9,357 nt of DNA from Geobacter sp. (lineage in GTDB: Bacteria > Desulfobacterota > Desulfuromonadia > Geobacterales > Geobacteraceae), in the NCBI GenBank assembly GCA_003490025.1, contig DNJC01000155.1, positions 12,954 through 22,310 of the forward strand, given 5' to 3'. A model generated the notes under the pieces. That model worked only from the letters and a program-made list of their open reading frames with translations, searched no databases and was not told the DNA's origin. The translations under genes and the position numbers were made by a program. Every line of letters starts with the position of its first letter. Within the stretch, counting starts at the first letter, position 1. Of this stretch, positions 1 to 6,064 are shown in pieces.

Positions 1-144
1 TGGCGCCGCCTGGGCAGGTATCCGCTTATCCTGATATATGACAAAGCGCCCCTTGATGACAAGGAAAATCAGCCGGAACTGCTGCCGGACATTGCATTCA
101 TTGGAATAAGACGGTCGGCGGCTGTTTATGACTTCGGAGGGTAC
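1..144. other. Upstream region, no assignable gene
   Basis: No complete gene can be supported here. Two plus-strand frames close early, with TGA at 32-34 and TGA at 39-41, so an upstream gene could end at either point. The third frame, which is that of sppA, has no stop across all 48 codons, but it also has no ATG, GTG or TTG before 145. Its conceptual translation looks fairly protein-like, with hydrophobic patches and mild third-position G/C bias. I see no convincing promoter for sppA, so it is probably expressed from further upstream or from an AT-rich part of this stretch. Confidence 0.4.
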
Positions 145-1029
145 ATGAAAAACAGGTGGGTGTTCTGGATCGTCGTCCCCGCAGTATCGATCCTGCTGCT
201 CTTCGCCATCTGCGTCGGCGTCATAACGGTCCTGATCGGCGACGGCGACAAGCTGGCTGGAAGCGACGGGGTCGGGCTGGTCGAGTTGAAGGGCGTCATC
301 GTCGACGGGCAGGAAACGATCAAGCAGCTGAACGAGATGAAGAAGGAAAAGCACATCAAGGCGGTGGTGCTGCGGGTCGATTCCCCGGGAGGGGTGGTCG
401 GGCCGTCCCAGGAGATCTCCGCGGCGGTGAAGGGGCTTGCCAAGGTGAAGAAGGTCGTGGTCTCCATGGGGAGCGTCGCGGCCTCCGGCGGCTACTACGT
501 CTCCGTGCCGGCGACACTCATCTATGCCAACCCCGGCACCATCACCGGGAGCATCGGCGTGCTGATGAAGTTCTCCAACCTTGAGGGGCTGATGGACAAG
601 GTCGGCATGAAGGCGTTCACCATCAAGACCGGCAAGTTCAAGGACGTCGGCTCGCCTGCGCGCAGCATGACGGCGGAGGAGCGCGAGATGCTGCAGGGGG
701 TGATCGACAGCACGCATGCGCAGTTCGTGCGCGCCGTTGCCGAAGGGAGGAAGCTCCCGGTGGAGCAGGTGCGGCAGATCGCCGACGGCAGGATCTTCTC
801 GGGGGAGCAGGCGCTGTCGCTCAAGCTGGTGGACCGGATCGGGACCCTGCAGGACGCCGTAGCCGAGGCAGGGCGGCTGGGGGGGATCAAGGGAGAGCCT
901 GAGGTGATCCGTCCGCGCAAGAAGAAGAACCCGGCGCTCGATCTCCTGATACAGGGGGCCGCGGAGCACCTGGGGATGCTCGCCGGCTCCGACAACGGTG
1001 TCAGTGTCGATTACCGGCTGGGGTGGTAG
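145..1029 (+). CDS. sppA: Signal peptide peptidase SppA, short form (family S49)
   Basis: This is a membrane-anchored serine protease that degrades signal peptides left in the membrane after protein export. The 294-residue product matches the short, single-domain SppA form rather than the roughly 600-residue duplicated E. coli form. A basic N-terminus (MKNR) is followed by one hydrophobic segment at about residues 5-32, which should anchor the enzyme with its catalytic domain outside the cytoplasm. The S49 hallmarks are visible: the RVDSPGG strand at 77-83, the nucleophile Ser114 in the AASGGYY motif, the following TGSIG at 134-138, and Lys166 in FKDVGSP as the probable general base. The spacing of 52 residues between Ser and Lys fits the bacterial family. 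The start at ATG 145 is supported by GGAGG at 136-140. The C-terminal tail after about residue 255 is basic and variable. The gene stands outside the fatty-acid operon, separated from it by a hairpin and a promoter. Confidence 0.93.
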   Translation: MKNRWVFWIVVPAVSILLLFAICVGVITVLIGDGDKLAGSDGVGLVELKGVIVDGQETIKQLNEMKKEKHIKAVVLRVDSPGGVVGPSQEISAAVKGLAKVKKVVVSMGSVAASGGYYVSVPATLIYANPGTITGSIGVLMKFSNLEGLMDKVGMKAFTIKTGKFKDVGSPARSMTAEEREMLQGVIDSTHAQFVRAVAEGRKLPVEQVRQIADGRIFSGEQALSLKLVDRIGTLQDAVAEAGRLGGIKGEPEVIRPRKKKNPALDLLIQGAAEHLGMLAGSDNGVSVDYRLGW

Positions 1030-1052
1030 GGCTGGGGACTAGCCCCTAGCCC
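1029..1052 (+). terminator. GC-rich hairpin after sppA, possible weak terminator
   Basis: GGGCT (1029-1033) and GGGG (1034-1037) can pair with CCCC (1043-1046) and AGCCC (1048-1052), leaving an ACTAG loop and one bulged T. The 5' arm begins in the sppA stop codon. The bases that follow are only moderately T-rich, with no clean U tract, so this could be an inefficient terminator or just an mRNA 3' end stabiliser. Its position between sppA and a strong promoter fits a transcript boundary. Confidence 0.4.
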
Positions 1053-1074
1053 CGCTTCTGCCTTTAGATTTACC

Positions 1075-1102
1075 TTGACAAAAAAACCGCCATCTATATA
1101 CT
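1075..1102 (+). promoter_or_regulatory. Near-consensus sigma-70 promoter for yceD-rpmF-plsX-fab
   Basis: A perfect -35 hexamer TTGACA (1075-1080) is followed by a 16-base spacer and TATACT (1097-1102). The spacer begins with an A6 run. Transcription should begin near 1109, leaving a leader of about 25 bases before the yceD TTG start. The match to the housekeeping sigma-70 consensus is strong and its position is right for the head of the operon. An overlapping TATATA (1095-1100) would give a spacer of only 14 bases and is less likely. Confidence 0.8.
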
Positions 1103-1133
1103 GAGAAACTTTGAAAAAGGGGGACACCGTTCT

Positions 1134-1670
1134 TTGAAGATAGAAATCGAGAAGGTGAAAAGGAAGCAGCTCGACCTCTCCGAGGTGGAGCCTGCGTCGC
1201 ATTTCCCCAACCTGGTAGAGATGGAAAAGTCGGGCGAGTGCACCTTCACCGCCCCGGTCTCCGCCCAGGTCTCGGCTGTCTGGGAGTACGATCACGTGAG
1301 GGCGACCGGCAAGGTCGAAAGCTCTGCCCGTCTCACCTGCTCCCGCTGCTTGGTGGAATATGAAATCCCCATATCGTCGGAGTTCACCATCTTCTACACC
1401 GAGTCCAAAGGCGAGGAACTCGACGATGAAGTGGAGTTGAGCGACGAGGAACTGATCTCCGCCTCCTATGCCGGAGACGAGATCGACCTGGACCCGGAGC
1501 TTGCCGAACAGGTCATGCTGGAAATACCCTACAAGCCTTTATGCAGCGAGTCGTGCCGCGGGCTTTGCCCCCAGTGCGGAGCTGACCTGAACGCCGGAGA
1601 GTGCGGCTGCAATCGCGGCGGGATTAACCTTAAGATGGCCGCCCTGAAGAAGATCAAGATAGAAAAGTAA
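1134..1670 (+). CDS. yceD: YceD/DUF177 family protein, linked to 23S rRNA accumulation
   Basis: This 178-residue product belongs to the DUF177 family (YceD in E. coli, YlbN in Bacillus). It is almost always encoded directly before rpmF and has been linked to accumulation of 23S rRNA, so a cytoplasmic role in large-subunit production is likely; its biochemistry is unclear. The visible features are a CSRC pair (Cys69, Cys72), an acidic central stretch at about 90-120, and a C-terminal cysteine cluster (Cys137, 141, 145, 148, 157, 159) containing GLCPQCGADLN. The cysteine pattern looks metal-binding, which is an inference. The start is TTG at 1134: no ATG or GTG is available in frame between the promoter and this codon. 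A G-rich Shine-Dalgarno (AAGGGGG, 1117-1123) lies 10 bases upstream. The weak start may moderate its level relative to L32. Confidence 0.9.
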   Translation: MKIEIEKVKRKQLDLSEVEPASHFPNLVEMEKSGECTFTAPVSAQVSAVWEYDHVRATGKVESSARLTCSRCLVEYEIPISSEFTIFYTESKGEELDDEVELSDEELISASYAGDEIDLDPELAEQVMLEIPYKPLCSESCRGLCPQCGADLNAGECGCNRGGINLKMAALKKIKIEK

Positions 1671-1676
1671 AAGGAG
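1671..1676 (+). promoter_or_regulatory. Ribosome binding site of rpmF
   Basis: AAGGAG follows directly on the yceD stop codon and lies 6 bases before the rpmF ATG, an optimal arrangement. It gives rpmF strong initiation of its own, in contrast to the TTG-started yceD upstream. Confidence 0.85.
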
Positions 1677-1682
1677 AACACC

Positions 1683-1865
1683 ATGGCTGTACCTAAGAAG
1701 AAAACCTCCAAGTCGCGCAAGAACATGAGGCGTGCACACGACTTCCTGACTCCTCCCACCGTCTCGACCTGCCCCCAGTGCAAGGCTCCTAAACTCCCGC
1801 ATTGCGTCTGCCCCTCCTGCGGCACCTACAAAGGGCGCCAGGTGCTGAAAACCGAAGAGCTCTAG
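1683..1865 (+). CDS. rpmF: 50S ribosomal protein L32
   Basis: This is a small structural protein of the large ribosomal subunit. It has 60 residues, the usual length for L32. The start MAVPKKKTSKSRKNMRRAHD is the diagnostic, strongly basic L32 N-terminus that threads into rRNA. A zinc ribbon is intact, with Cys30 and Cys33 paired with Cys43 and Cys46; this makes it the zinc-containing (C+) form rather than a zinc-independent paralogue. An additional cysteine, Cys41, lies in the PHCVCP segment where arginine is common. The gene sits 12 bases after yceD, the conserved arrangement seen in many bacteria, and is followed by plsX after 54 bases with no recognisable terminator. Confidence 0.97.
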   Translation: MAVPKKKTSKSRKNMRRAHDFLTPPTVSTCPQCKAPKLPHCVCPSCGTYKGRQVLKTEEL

Positions 1866-1919
1866 GCTTCTCGTTTTCGCGCTGTCGTGACTGTACGGAA
1901 TCCGCTTCCCAGGGGATAT

Positions 1920-2978
1920 ATGAGAGTTGCTGTCGATGTTATGGGGGGCGACAACGCCCCTCATGTTGAAGTAGAAGGTGCAGTAGCCGCGGCCAGAGAG
2001 TTCGGCATCCCGGTCACCCTGGTCGGAGACGTCGAAAAGGTGCGAGCCGAACTGGCCCGCTACGACTGCAAGGGGTTGGACATAGAGGTCTGGCACGCCT
2101 CCGAAGTGGTCGGCATGCACGACTCCGCCTCCGATGCGGTGCGCAAGAAAAAGGACTCTTCCATCCGTGTCGCCTTCGAGCTGGTGAAGGGAGGCGAGGC
2201 GGTTGCCGTGGTCAGCGCGGGGAACTCCGGCGCCACCATGGCCGCGGGGATGTTCGTGCTGAAAAGGATGAAGGGGATCGATCGCGCCGCCATCGCCCAG
2301 CTCTTCCCCACCGTTTCCGGAAAAACCCTCGTCCTCGATGTCGGCGGCAACGTCGACTGCAAACCGATCCACCTGGTCCAGTTCGCCGTGATGGGCGAGG
2401 TGTACGCCCGCTTCGTCATGGGGGTGGAAAACCCCAAGGTCGGGCTCCTCTCCAACGGCGAGGAGGCGAGCAAGGGTAACGAACTCACCCGCGAGACCAG
2501 CGCTCTTCTGCGCGAAAAACCGATCAACTACGTAGGGTACGTCGAAGGCCGGGACATCTTCAACGGTTCGGTCGACGTCGTCGTCTGCGACGGCTTCGTC
2601 GGCAACGTGGCGCTGAAGCTCTCCGAAGGGCTCGCCGAGGCCGTCGGGAAGATGCTCAAGAAAGAGATCGAGAGCAGTTTCCTGTCCAAGATCGGTTACC
2701 TCCTGAGCCGCAAGGCTTTCAATAATTTCAAGAAAACTGTAGACTACGCCGAGTACGGCGGCGCGCCTCTCCTTGGGATCAACGGCGTCGGCATGATCTG
2801 TCACGGCGGCTCCAACCCCAAGGCGATCAAGAACGCGATCCGCTTTGCCCATGAATATGCGCTGAAAGGGGTGAACGGTCGTATGGCTGAGAAGCTGAAC
2901 GAGAGTTTCCCCGGTGGAGTACGCGAGCGGGAAGGCGCCCAGGCGCCCGAGCCCGGCACAGAAAAGGTGGCTTCATGA
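1920..2978 (+). CDS. plsX: Phosphate acyltransferase PlsX (acyl-ACP:phosphate)
   Basis: PlsX converts acyl-ACP and inorganic phosphate into acyl-phosphate, which PlsY uses to acylate glycerol-3-phosphate at the start of phospholipid synthesis. It is a peripheral membrane enzyme. From the chosen start the protein has 352 residues, within the family's usual 330-355. Conserved blocks appear in order: DVMGGDNAP (6-14), SAGNSGATMA (99-108), LDVGGNVDCKP (139-149), LLSNGEEASKGNE (176-188), CDGFVGNVALK (223-233) and APLLGINGVGMICHG (282-296). The tail after about residue 332 is polar and non-conserved. I chose ATG 1920 because MRVAVDVMGG is the canonical family N-terminus and AGGGG (1911-1915) lies close upstream. 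An in-frame GTG at 1887 would add 11 residues with no ribosome binding site. Its stop overlaps the fabH start (ATGA), suggesting translational coupling. Confidence 0.96.
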   Translation: MRVAVDVMGGDNAPHVEVEGAVAAAREFGIPVTLVGDVEKVRAELARYDCKGLDIEVWHASEVVGMHDSASDAVRKKKDSSIRVAFELVKGGEAVAVVSAGNSGATMAAGMFVLKRMKGIDRAAIAQLFPTVSGKTLVLDVGGNVDCKPIHLVQFAVMGEVYARFVMGVENPKVGLLSNGEEASKGNELTRETSALLREKPINYVGYVEGRDIFNGSVDVVVCDGFVGNVALKLSEGLAEAVGKMLKKEIESSFLSKIGYLLSRKAFNNFKKTVDYAEYGGAPLLGINGVGMICHGGSNPKAIKNAIRFAHEYALKGVNGRMAEKLNESFPGGVREREGAQAPEPGTEKVAS

Positions 2979-3955
2979 TTAGACCAAGGATTACCGGTAC
3001 CGGTTCCGCACTGCCGGAAAAAGTGCGGACCAATTTCGACCTGGAAAAGATGGTGGATACCAGCGACGAGTGGATCGTCGCCAGGACCGGCATCCGCGAA
3101 CGCCGCATCGCCTCCGAAGGGGAGTACACCTCGACCTTCGCCACGCTGGCGGCCCAGAGGGCGCTCGAGGCGGCCGGGGTCTGCGCCGAGGAGATCGACC
3201 TGATCGTGGTCGGGACCCTCACCCCCGACTTCCCCTTCCCGGCCACAGCCTGCATCGTGCAGCAGAACCTCAAGGCGGTCAACGCGACCTGCTTCGACCT
3301 CTCCGCCGCCTGCTCCGGTTTCATCTACGCACTCGCCACCGCCGAAAAGTTCATCGTCTCCGGGAGCGTGAAGAAGGCGCTGGTGATCGGGGCCGAGGTC
3401 CTTTCCCGCATCGTCGACTGGACCGACCGCAACACCTGCCTCCTCTTCGGCGACGGCGCCGGCGCGGTGGTGCTCGAGGCGGTCGAGGGGGAGAACGGCA
3501 TACTCTCAAGCCATATGCACAGCGACGGCAACTACTGGGAGATCCTGTACCAGAAGGGGGCCGGCAGCCGCTACCCCGCCACCCATCAGAACGTGGACGA
3601 CCGGATGGTCTTCCTCAGCATGCAGGGGAACGAGGTGTTCAAGCTGGCGGTACGCGCCATGGGCGAGGTCGCCCTCGAGGCGCTGCAGGCAAACGGCCTG
3701 ACCTCCGACGATGTCTCGCTCTTCATCCCGCACCAGGCCAACCAGAGGATCGTCGATTCGGTCGGCAAGAGGCTCGGCATCGGCGGCGACCGCGTCTACG
3801 TGAACCTCGACCGCTACGGCAACACCTCCGCGGCCTCCATCCCGATCGCCCTCGACGAGGCGGTCCGCGCCGGCCGGCTCAAGGAGGGGGACATCCTCCT
3901 GCTGGATGCCTTCGGCGGCGGCCTCACCTGGGGCGCCTCGCTGATCCGCTGGTAA
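2975..3955 (+). CDS. fabH: 3-oxoacyl-ACP synthase III (KAS III)
   Basis: FabH condenses an acyl-CoA primer, usually acetyl-CoA, with malonyl-ACP to begin type II fatty acid synthesis. The 326-residue length is typical. The thiolase-fold Cys-His-Asn triad is complete: Cys113 in DLSAACSGF, His253 in IPHQAN, and Asn283 in YGNTSAAS. The C-terminal glycine-rich GGGLTWG (314-320) is also canonical. The start is ATG 2975, with a 4-base ATGA overlap with plsX and AAGGTGG at 2964-2970 inside the end of plsX. Primer preference, straight versus branched, cannot be read reliably from sequence by eye. With FabD, FabG, ACP and FabF downstream, this is the initiating enzyme of the pathway. Regulation is probably by the operon promoter at 1075-1102 plus translational coupling to plsX. 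Confidence 0.97.
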   Translation: MIRPRITGTGSALPEKVRTNFDLEKMVDTSDEWIVARTGIRERRIASEGEYTSTFATLAAQRALEAAGVCAEEIDLIVVGTLTPDFPFPATACIVQQNLKAVNATCFDLSAACSGFIYALATAEKFIVSGSVKKALVIGAEVLSRIVDWTDRNTCLLFGDGAGAVVLEAVEGENGILSSHMHSDGNYWEILYQKGAGSRYPATHQNVDDRMVFLSMQGNEVFKLAVRAMGEVALEALQANGLTSDDVSLFIPHQANQRIVDSVGKRLGIGGDRVYVNLDRYGNTSAASIPIALDEAVRAGRLKEGDILLLDAFGGGLTWGASLIRW

Positions 3956-3987
3956 GGAAACTAGGATAAGAACAACAGAGGTTACCC

Positions 3988-4923
3988 ATGCAATCTTATG
4001 CATTCATATTCCCGGGGCAGGGATCCCAGCACGCCGGGATGGGGAAGGACCTGGCGGATAACTTCAAGACCGCCAGGATCAGTTTCGAGGAGGCCGACGA
4101 CGCACTCGGCTTTTCCCTCTCTCGCCTTTGCTTCGAGGGGCCCGAGGAGGATCTGAAGCTCACGGCCAACACGCAGCCGGCCATCCTCGCCGCCAGCGTC
4201 GCGGCTCTCAGGGTGCTGAGGGAGGAATCCCCGCTCACCCCGTCGTTCCTCGCGGGGCACTCGCTGGGCGAGTACTCGGCGCTGGTCGCCTCCGGGGCCC
4301 TCCAGTTCGCCGACGCACTCAGGATCGTCAGGGCACGCGGCAGCTACATGCAGGACGCAGTCCCGGTAGGTGTCGGGGCCATGGCCGCCATCCTGGGCGC
4401 CGAGGCCGACGTGCTGCAGGGGATCTGCGAGGAAGCGGCGCAGGGGCAGATCGTCTCGCCCGCCAACTTCAACTCCCCCGGCCAGATCGTCATCGCCGGA
4501 CACACCGCCGCCGTGAACCGCGCCATCGAGATCGCCAAGGGGAAAGGGCTCAGGAAGGCGATGCTCCTGCCGGTCAGCGCCCCGTTCCACTGCGCCCTGA
4601 TGCAGAAGGCGGCGCAGCGGCTCTCCGAAACGCTCGACCCGATCCAGGTCGGCCCGCTGGCAACCCCTGTGGTGACCAACGTGGAGGCGAAGCCGAACTC
4701 GGACGCGGCGCGGGTGAAGCCGCTTCTGGTCGAGCAGGTATGCTCGCCGGTACTCTGGGACGCGACGGTGCAGCAGATCGTCGCCGCGGGCGTAACGGGC
4801 TTCGTCGAGATCGGCCCCGGCAAGGTGCTGGCCGGCCTGGTCAAGAGGATCGACAAGGAAACCACCTGCTTCAACGTGCAGGACATGGCCGGAGTGAAGG
4901 CATTGACGGGAGGTGCGCAATGA
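3988..4923 (+). CDS. fabD: Malonyl-CoA:ACP transacylase
   Basis: FabD moves malonate from CoA to ACP, supplying the extender unit for FabH and FabF. The 311 residues cover the full family length, and the active-site residues fall at the same numbers as in E. coli FabD: Gln11 in FPGQGSQ, Ser92 in GHSLGEY, Arg117 in VRARG, His201 in APFHC, and Gln250 in LLVEQ. The C-terminal EIGPGKVL (274-281) is standard. The start ATG 3988 has AGAGG (3977-3981) 6 bases upstream. The 32-base gap after fabH has no hairpin, so co-transcription is expected. The stop overlaps the fabG start in an ATGA, again suggesting coupled translation. No unusual residues were seen. Confidence 0.97.
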   Translation: MQSYAFIFPGQGSQHAGMGKDLADNFKTARISFEEADDALGFSLSRLCFEGPEEDLKLTANTQPAILAASVAALRVLREESPLTPSFLAGHSLGEYSALVASGALQFADALRIVRARGSYMQDAVPVGVGAMAAILGAEADVLQGICEEAAQGQIVSPANFNSPGQIVIAGHTAAVNRAIEIAKGKGLRKAMLLPVSAPFHCALMQKAAQRLSETLDPIQVGPLATPVVTNVEAKPNSDAARVKPLLVEQVCSPVLWDATVQQIVAAGVTGFVEIGPGKVLAGLVKRIDKETTCFNVQDMAGVKALTGGAQ

Positions 4924-5660
4924 GCTTGGACGGACAGGTCGCCATCGTAACAGGGGCTTCACGCGGCATCGGCCGCGCCGTCGCCCTGAAACTCGCCGCC
5001 GCCGGCGCCTCCGTCGTGGTCACCGCGACGACGCTCGCGGGGGCCTCCAAGACGGCCGACGAAATCGCCGCTGCCGGCGGCAAGTCGCTCGCCGTCAGGG
5101 TAGACGTGTCGGTAGCCTCCGACGTGGAGGCGCTCTTCAAGGAGACCACCGCCACTTTCGGGAGGGTGGACATCCTGGTGAACAACGCCGGGATCACCAA
5201 GGACGGCCTGCTTCTCAGGATGAAGGAGGAGGACTGGGACGCGGTCCTCGACGTGAACCTGAAGGGGGCCTTCAACTGCACCCGCGAGGGCGCCAAGGTG
5301 ATGTCCAAGGCGCGCTACGGCAGGATCGTCAACGTCTCGTCGGTAGTCGGCGAGATGGGGAACCCGGGGCAGGCCAACTACTGCGCCTCCAAGGCGGGGA
5401 TGATCGGCCTCACCAAGTCCGTGGCCAGGGAACTCGCCCGCAGGAACGTCACGGTCAACGCGGTCACCCCCGGCTTCATCGAGACGGACATGACCAACGA
5501 GCTTTCCGAGAAGGCCAAAGAGGCGCTCCTGGAGCAGATCCCCATGGGTAAACTCGGTTCCGCCGACAACGTCGCGGACGCCGTGCTGTTCCTCGTTTCA
5601 GGCGGCGCTTCCTACATCACCGGGCACGTACTTTCGGTGAACGGCGGCATGTACATGTGA
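4920..5660 (+). CDS. fabG: 3-oxoacyl-ACP reductase FabG (SDR family)
   Basis: FabG carries out the NADPH-dependent reduction of 3-oxoacyl-ACP to 3-hydroxyacyl-ACP, the first reductive step of each elongation cycle, and acts as a tetramer. The 246-residue protein is a classical short-chain dehydrogenase: the cofactor motif TGASRGIG lies at 11-18, NNAG at 88-91, and the catalytic tetrad is Asn113, Ser141, Tyr154 and Lys158 (YCASK). The C-terminal VNGGMYM is the usual FabG ending. Start ATG 4920 is set by GGGAGG (4908-4913) and the 4-base overlap with fabD. The same reading frame is open far upstream inside fabD, but that portion is a shadow of fabD and not a fusion. Context among fab genes makes FabG much more likely than another SDR enzyme. 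Confidence 0.97.
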   Translation: MSLDGQVAIVTGASRGIGRAVALKLAAAGASVVVTATTLAGASKTADEIAAAGGKSLAVRVDVSVASDVEALFKETTATFGRVDILVNNAGITKDGLLLRMKEEDWDAVLDVNLKGAFNCTREGAKVMSKARYGRIVNVSSVVGEMGNPGQANYCASKAGMIGLTKSVARELARRNVTVNAVTPGFIETDMTNELSEKAKEALLEQIPMGKLGSADNVADAVLFLVSGGASYITGHVLSVNGGMYM

Positions 5661-5670
5661 GTCGGCTGGC

Positions 5671-5694
5671 GGCGTTGTTTTTACTTTCAGCGCC
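5671..5694 (+). other. Weak inverted repeat after fabG
   Basis: GGCG (5671-5674) could pair with CGCC (5691-5694) around a 16-base T-rich loop. It is too weak to count as a terminator and may be chance. It marks the change from GC-rich coding DNA to the AT-rich acpP leader. Confidence 0.2.
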
Positions 5695-5705
5695 AAAAAT
5701 ACCTT

Positions 5706-5733
5706 TTGCAAATTCGTCTTTTCATGCTATGAA
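5706..5733 (+). promoter_or_regulatory. Candidate internal promoter for acpP
   Basis: TTGCAA (5706-5711) and TATGAA (5728-5733) are separated by 16 bases, and TGC directly before the -10 box makes it an extended -10 element. The surroundings from 5677 onward are AT-rich, unlike the flanking genes. Transcription would begin near 5740, giving a leader of about 60 bases. Many bacteria have a separate acpP promoter here because ACP is needed in far greater amounts than the enzymes; that is general knowledge, and the hexamers themselves match only moderately. Confidence 0.5.
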
Positions 5734-5734
5734 A
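5720..5734. promoter_or_regulatory. Inverted repeat over the acpP -10 region, candidate operator
   Basis: TTTCAT-GCT-ATGAAA is a perfect 6-bp inverted repeat with a 3-base centre, lying over the predicted -10 box of acpP. A dimeric repressor bound here would block transcription. I do not recognise it as the site of a known fatty-acid regulator. Confidence 0.35.
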
Positions 5735-5742
5735 TAGCAGTC

Positions 5743-5755
5743 TTGGTTCAACCAA
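5743..5755. promoter_or_regulatory. Perfect palindrome at the predicted acpP transcription start
   Basis: TTGGTTCAACCAA is a perfect 6-bp inverted repeat around a single central C. It would fall a few bases downstream of the predicted start site, a usual place for an operator. A hairpin role is unlikely with a one-base loop, so a DNA-binding dimer is the simplest explanation if it is functional. No specific regulator is assigned. Confidence 0.35.
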
Positions 5756-5787
5756 ATCAAAAACGTCTGAAATCGTTACAATCAAAT

Positions 5788-5793
5788 GGAGGT
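5788..5793 (+). promoter_or_regulatory. Strong Shine-Dalgarno deciding the acpP GTG start
   Basis: GGAGGT lies 6 bases before GTG 5800. It is the strongest ribosome binding site in the window and fixes the acpP start at a GTG rather than at the in-frame TTG at 5743. Confidence 0.9.
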
Positions 5794-5799
5794 GGTATA

Positions 5800-6033
5800 G
5801 TGGCTTCGATCGAAAAGCGTATTAAAGAGATAGTTGCTGAGCAATTGGGTGTTGACGAGGCACAGGTGACCAACGAGTCTTCCTTCATGGACGACCTGGG
5901 CGCCGACTCCCTCGACACCGTCGAGCTGGTAATGGCACTCGAAGAAGAGTTCGAGATTGAGATATCCGACGAGGACGCCGAGAAGATCCAGTCGGTTCAG
6001 GATGCAATCGACTACATCACCGATCACACCTAG
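5800..6033 (+). CDS. acpP: Acyl carrier protein
   Basis: ACP carries growing acyl chains on a 4'-phosphopantetheine arm and is the shared substrate of every Fab enzyme here and of PlsX. The 77-residue protein is highly acidic, as expected, and forms a four-helix bundle. The prosthetic-group site is Ser37 in the DLGADSLD motif (residues 32-39), and helix II (VELVMALEEEFEIEI) carries the conserved acidic recognition face for partner enzymes. The start is GTG 5800: MASIEKRIKEIV matches the family N-terminus and a strong Shine-Dalgarno precedes it. Starting at TTG 5743 would add a 19-residue leader that ACPs lack. Its own candidate promoter, strong ribosome binding site and downstream hairpins all fit high, independent expression. 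Confidence 0.97.
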   Translation: MASIEKRIKEIVAEQLGVDEAQVTNESSFMDDLGADSLDTVELVMALEEEFEIEISDEDAEKIQSVQDAIDYITDHT

Positions 6034-6036
6034 CAG

Positions 6037-6064
6037 AGAGGGGGGAGTCTTGCTTCCCCTTTTT
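6037..6064 (+). terminator. Hairpin with T-run after acpP, possible partial terminator
   Basis: A G6 run (6040-6045) pairs with CCCC (6056-6059) and flanking T residues around a TCTTGC-type loop, and the stem runs straight into TTTTT (6060-6064). Part of the stem uses G-U pairs, so strength is moderate. Lying four bases after the acpP stop, it could terminate some transcripts and give an abundant acpP-only mRNA, with fabF made by readthrough. Confidence 0.55.

Noticed and set aside
1887..1919. GTG start extending PlsX by 11 residues
   Set aside because: No ribosome binding site precedes it, and the family N-terminus begins at ATG 1920.
1539..2852. 437-codon minus-strand open frame opposite rpmF and plsX
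   Set aside because: It lies antisense to two confidently identified genes, and its residue make-up (Asp/Val/Gly/His-rich) is typical of antisense reading of GC-rich codons. It has no recognisable motifs.
3070..3969. Long plus-strand open frame inside fabH
   Set aside because: It is an out-of-frame, Arg-rich reading of fabH, whose own frame keeps all catalytic motifs.
4128..4919. Apparent 264-residue N-terminal extension fused to FabG
   Set aside because: This part reads fabD in the wrong frame and is Arg/Gly-rich. FabG has a proper start at 4920 with a ribosome binding site and canonical N-terminus.
3982..4962. 326-codon minus-strand open frame opposite fabD
   Set aside because: It is a complement shadow of fabD, Arg/His/Gly-rich with no domain pattern.
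5743..5799. TTG start extending ACP by 19 residues
   Set aside because: ACPs start at the equivalent of GTG 5800, which has a strong Shine-Dalgarno. The extension overlaps the palindromic leader.
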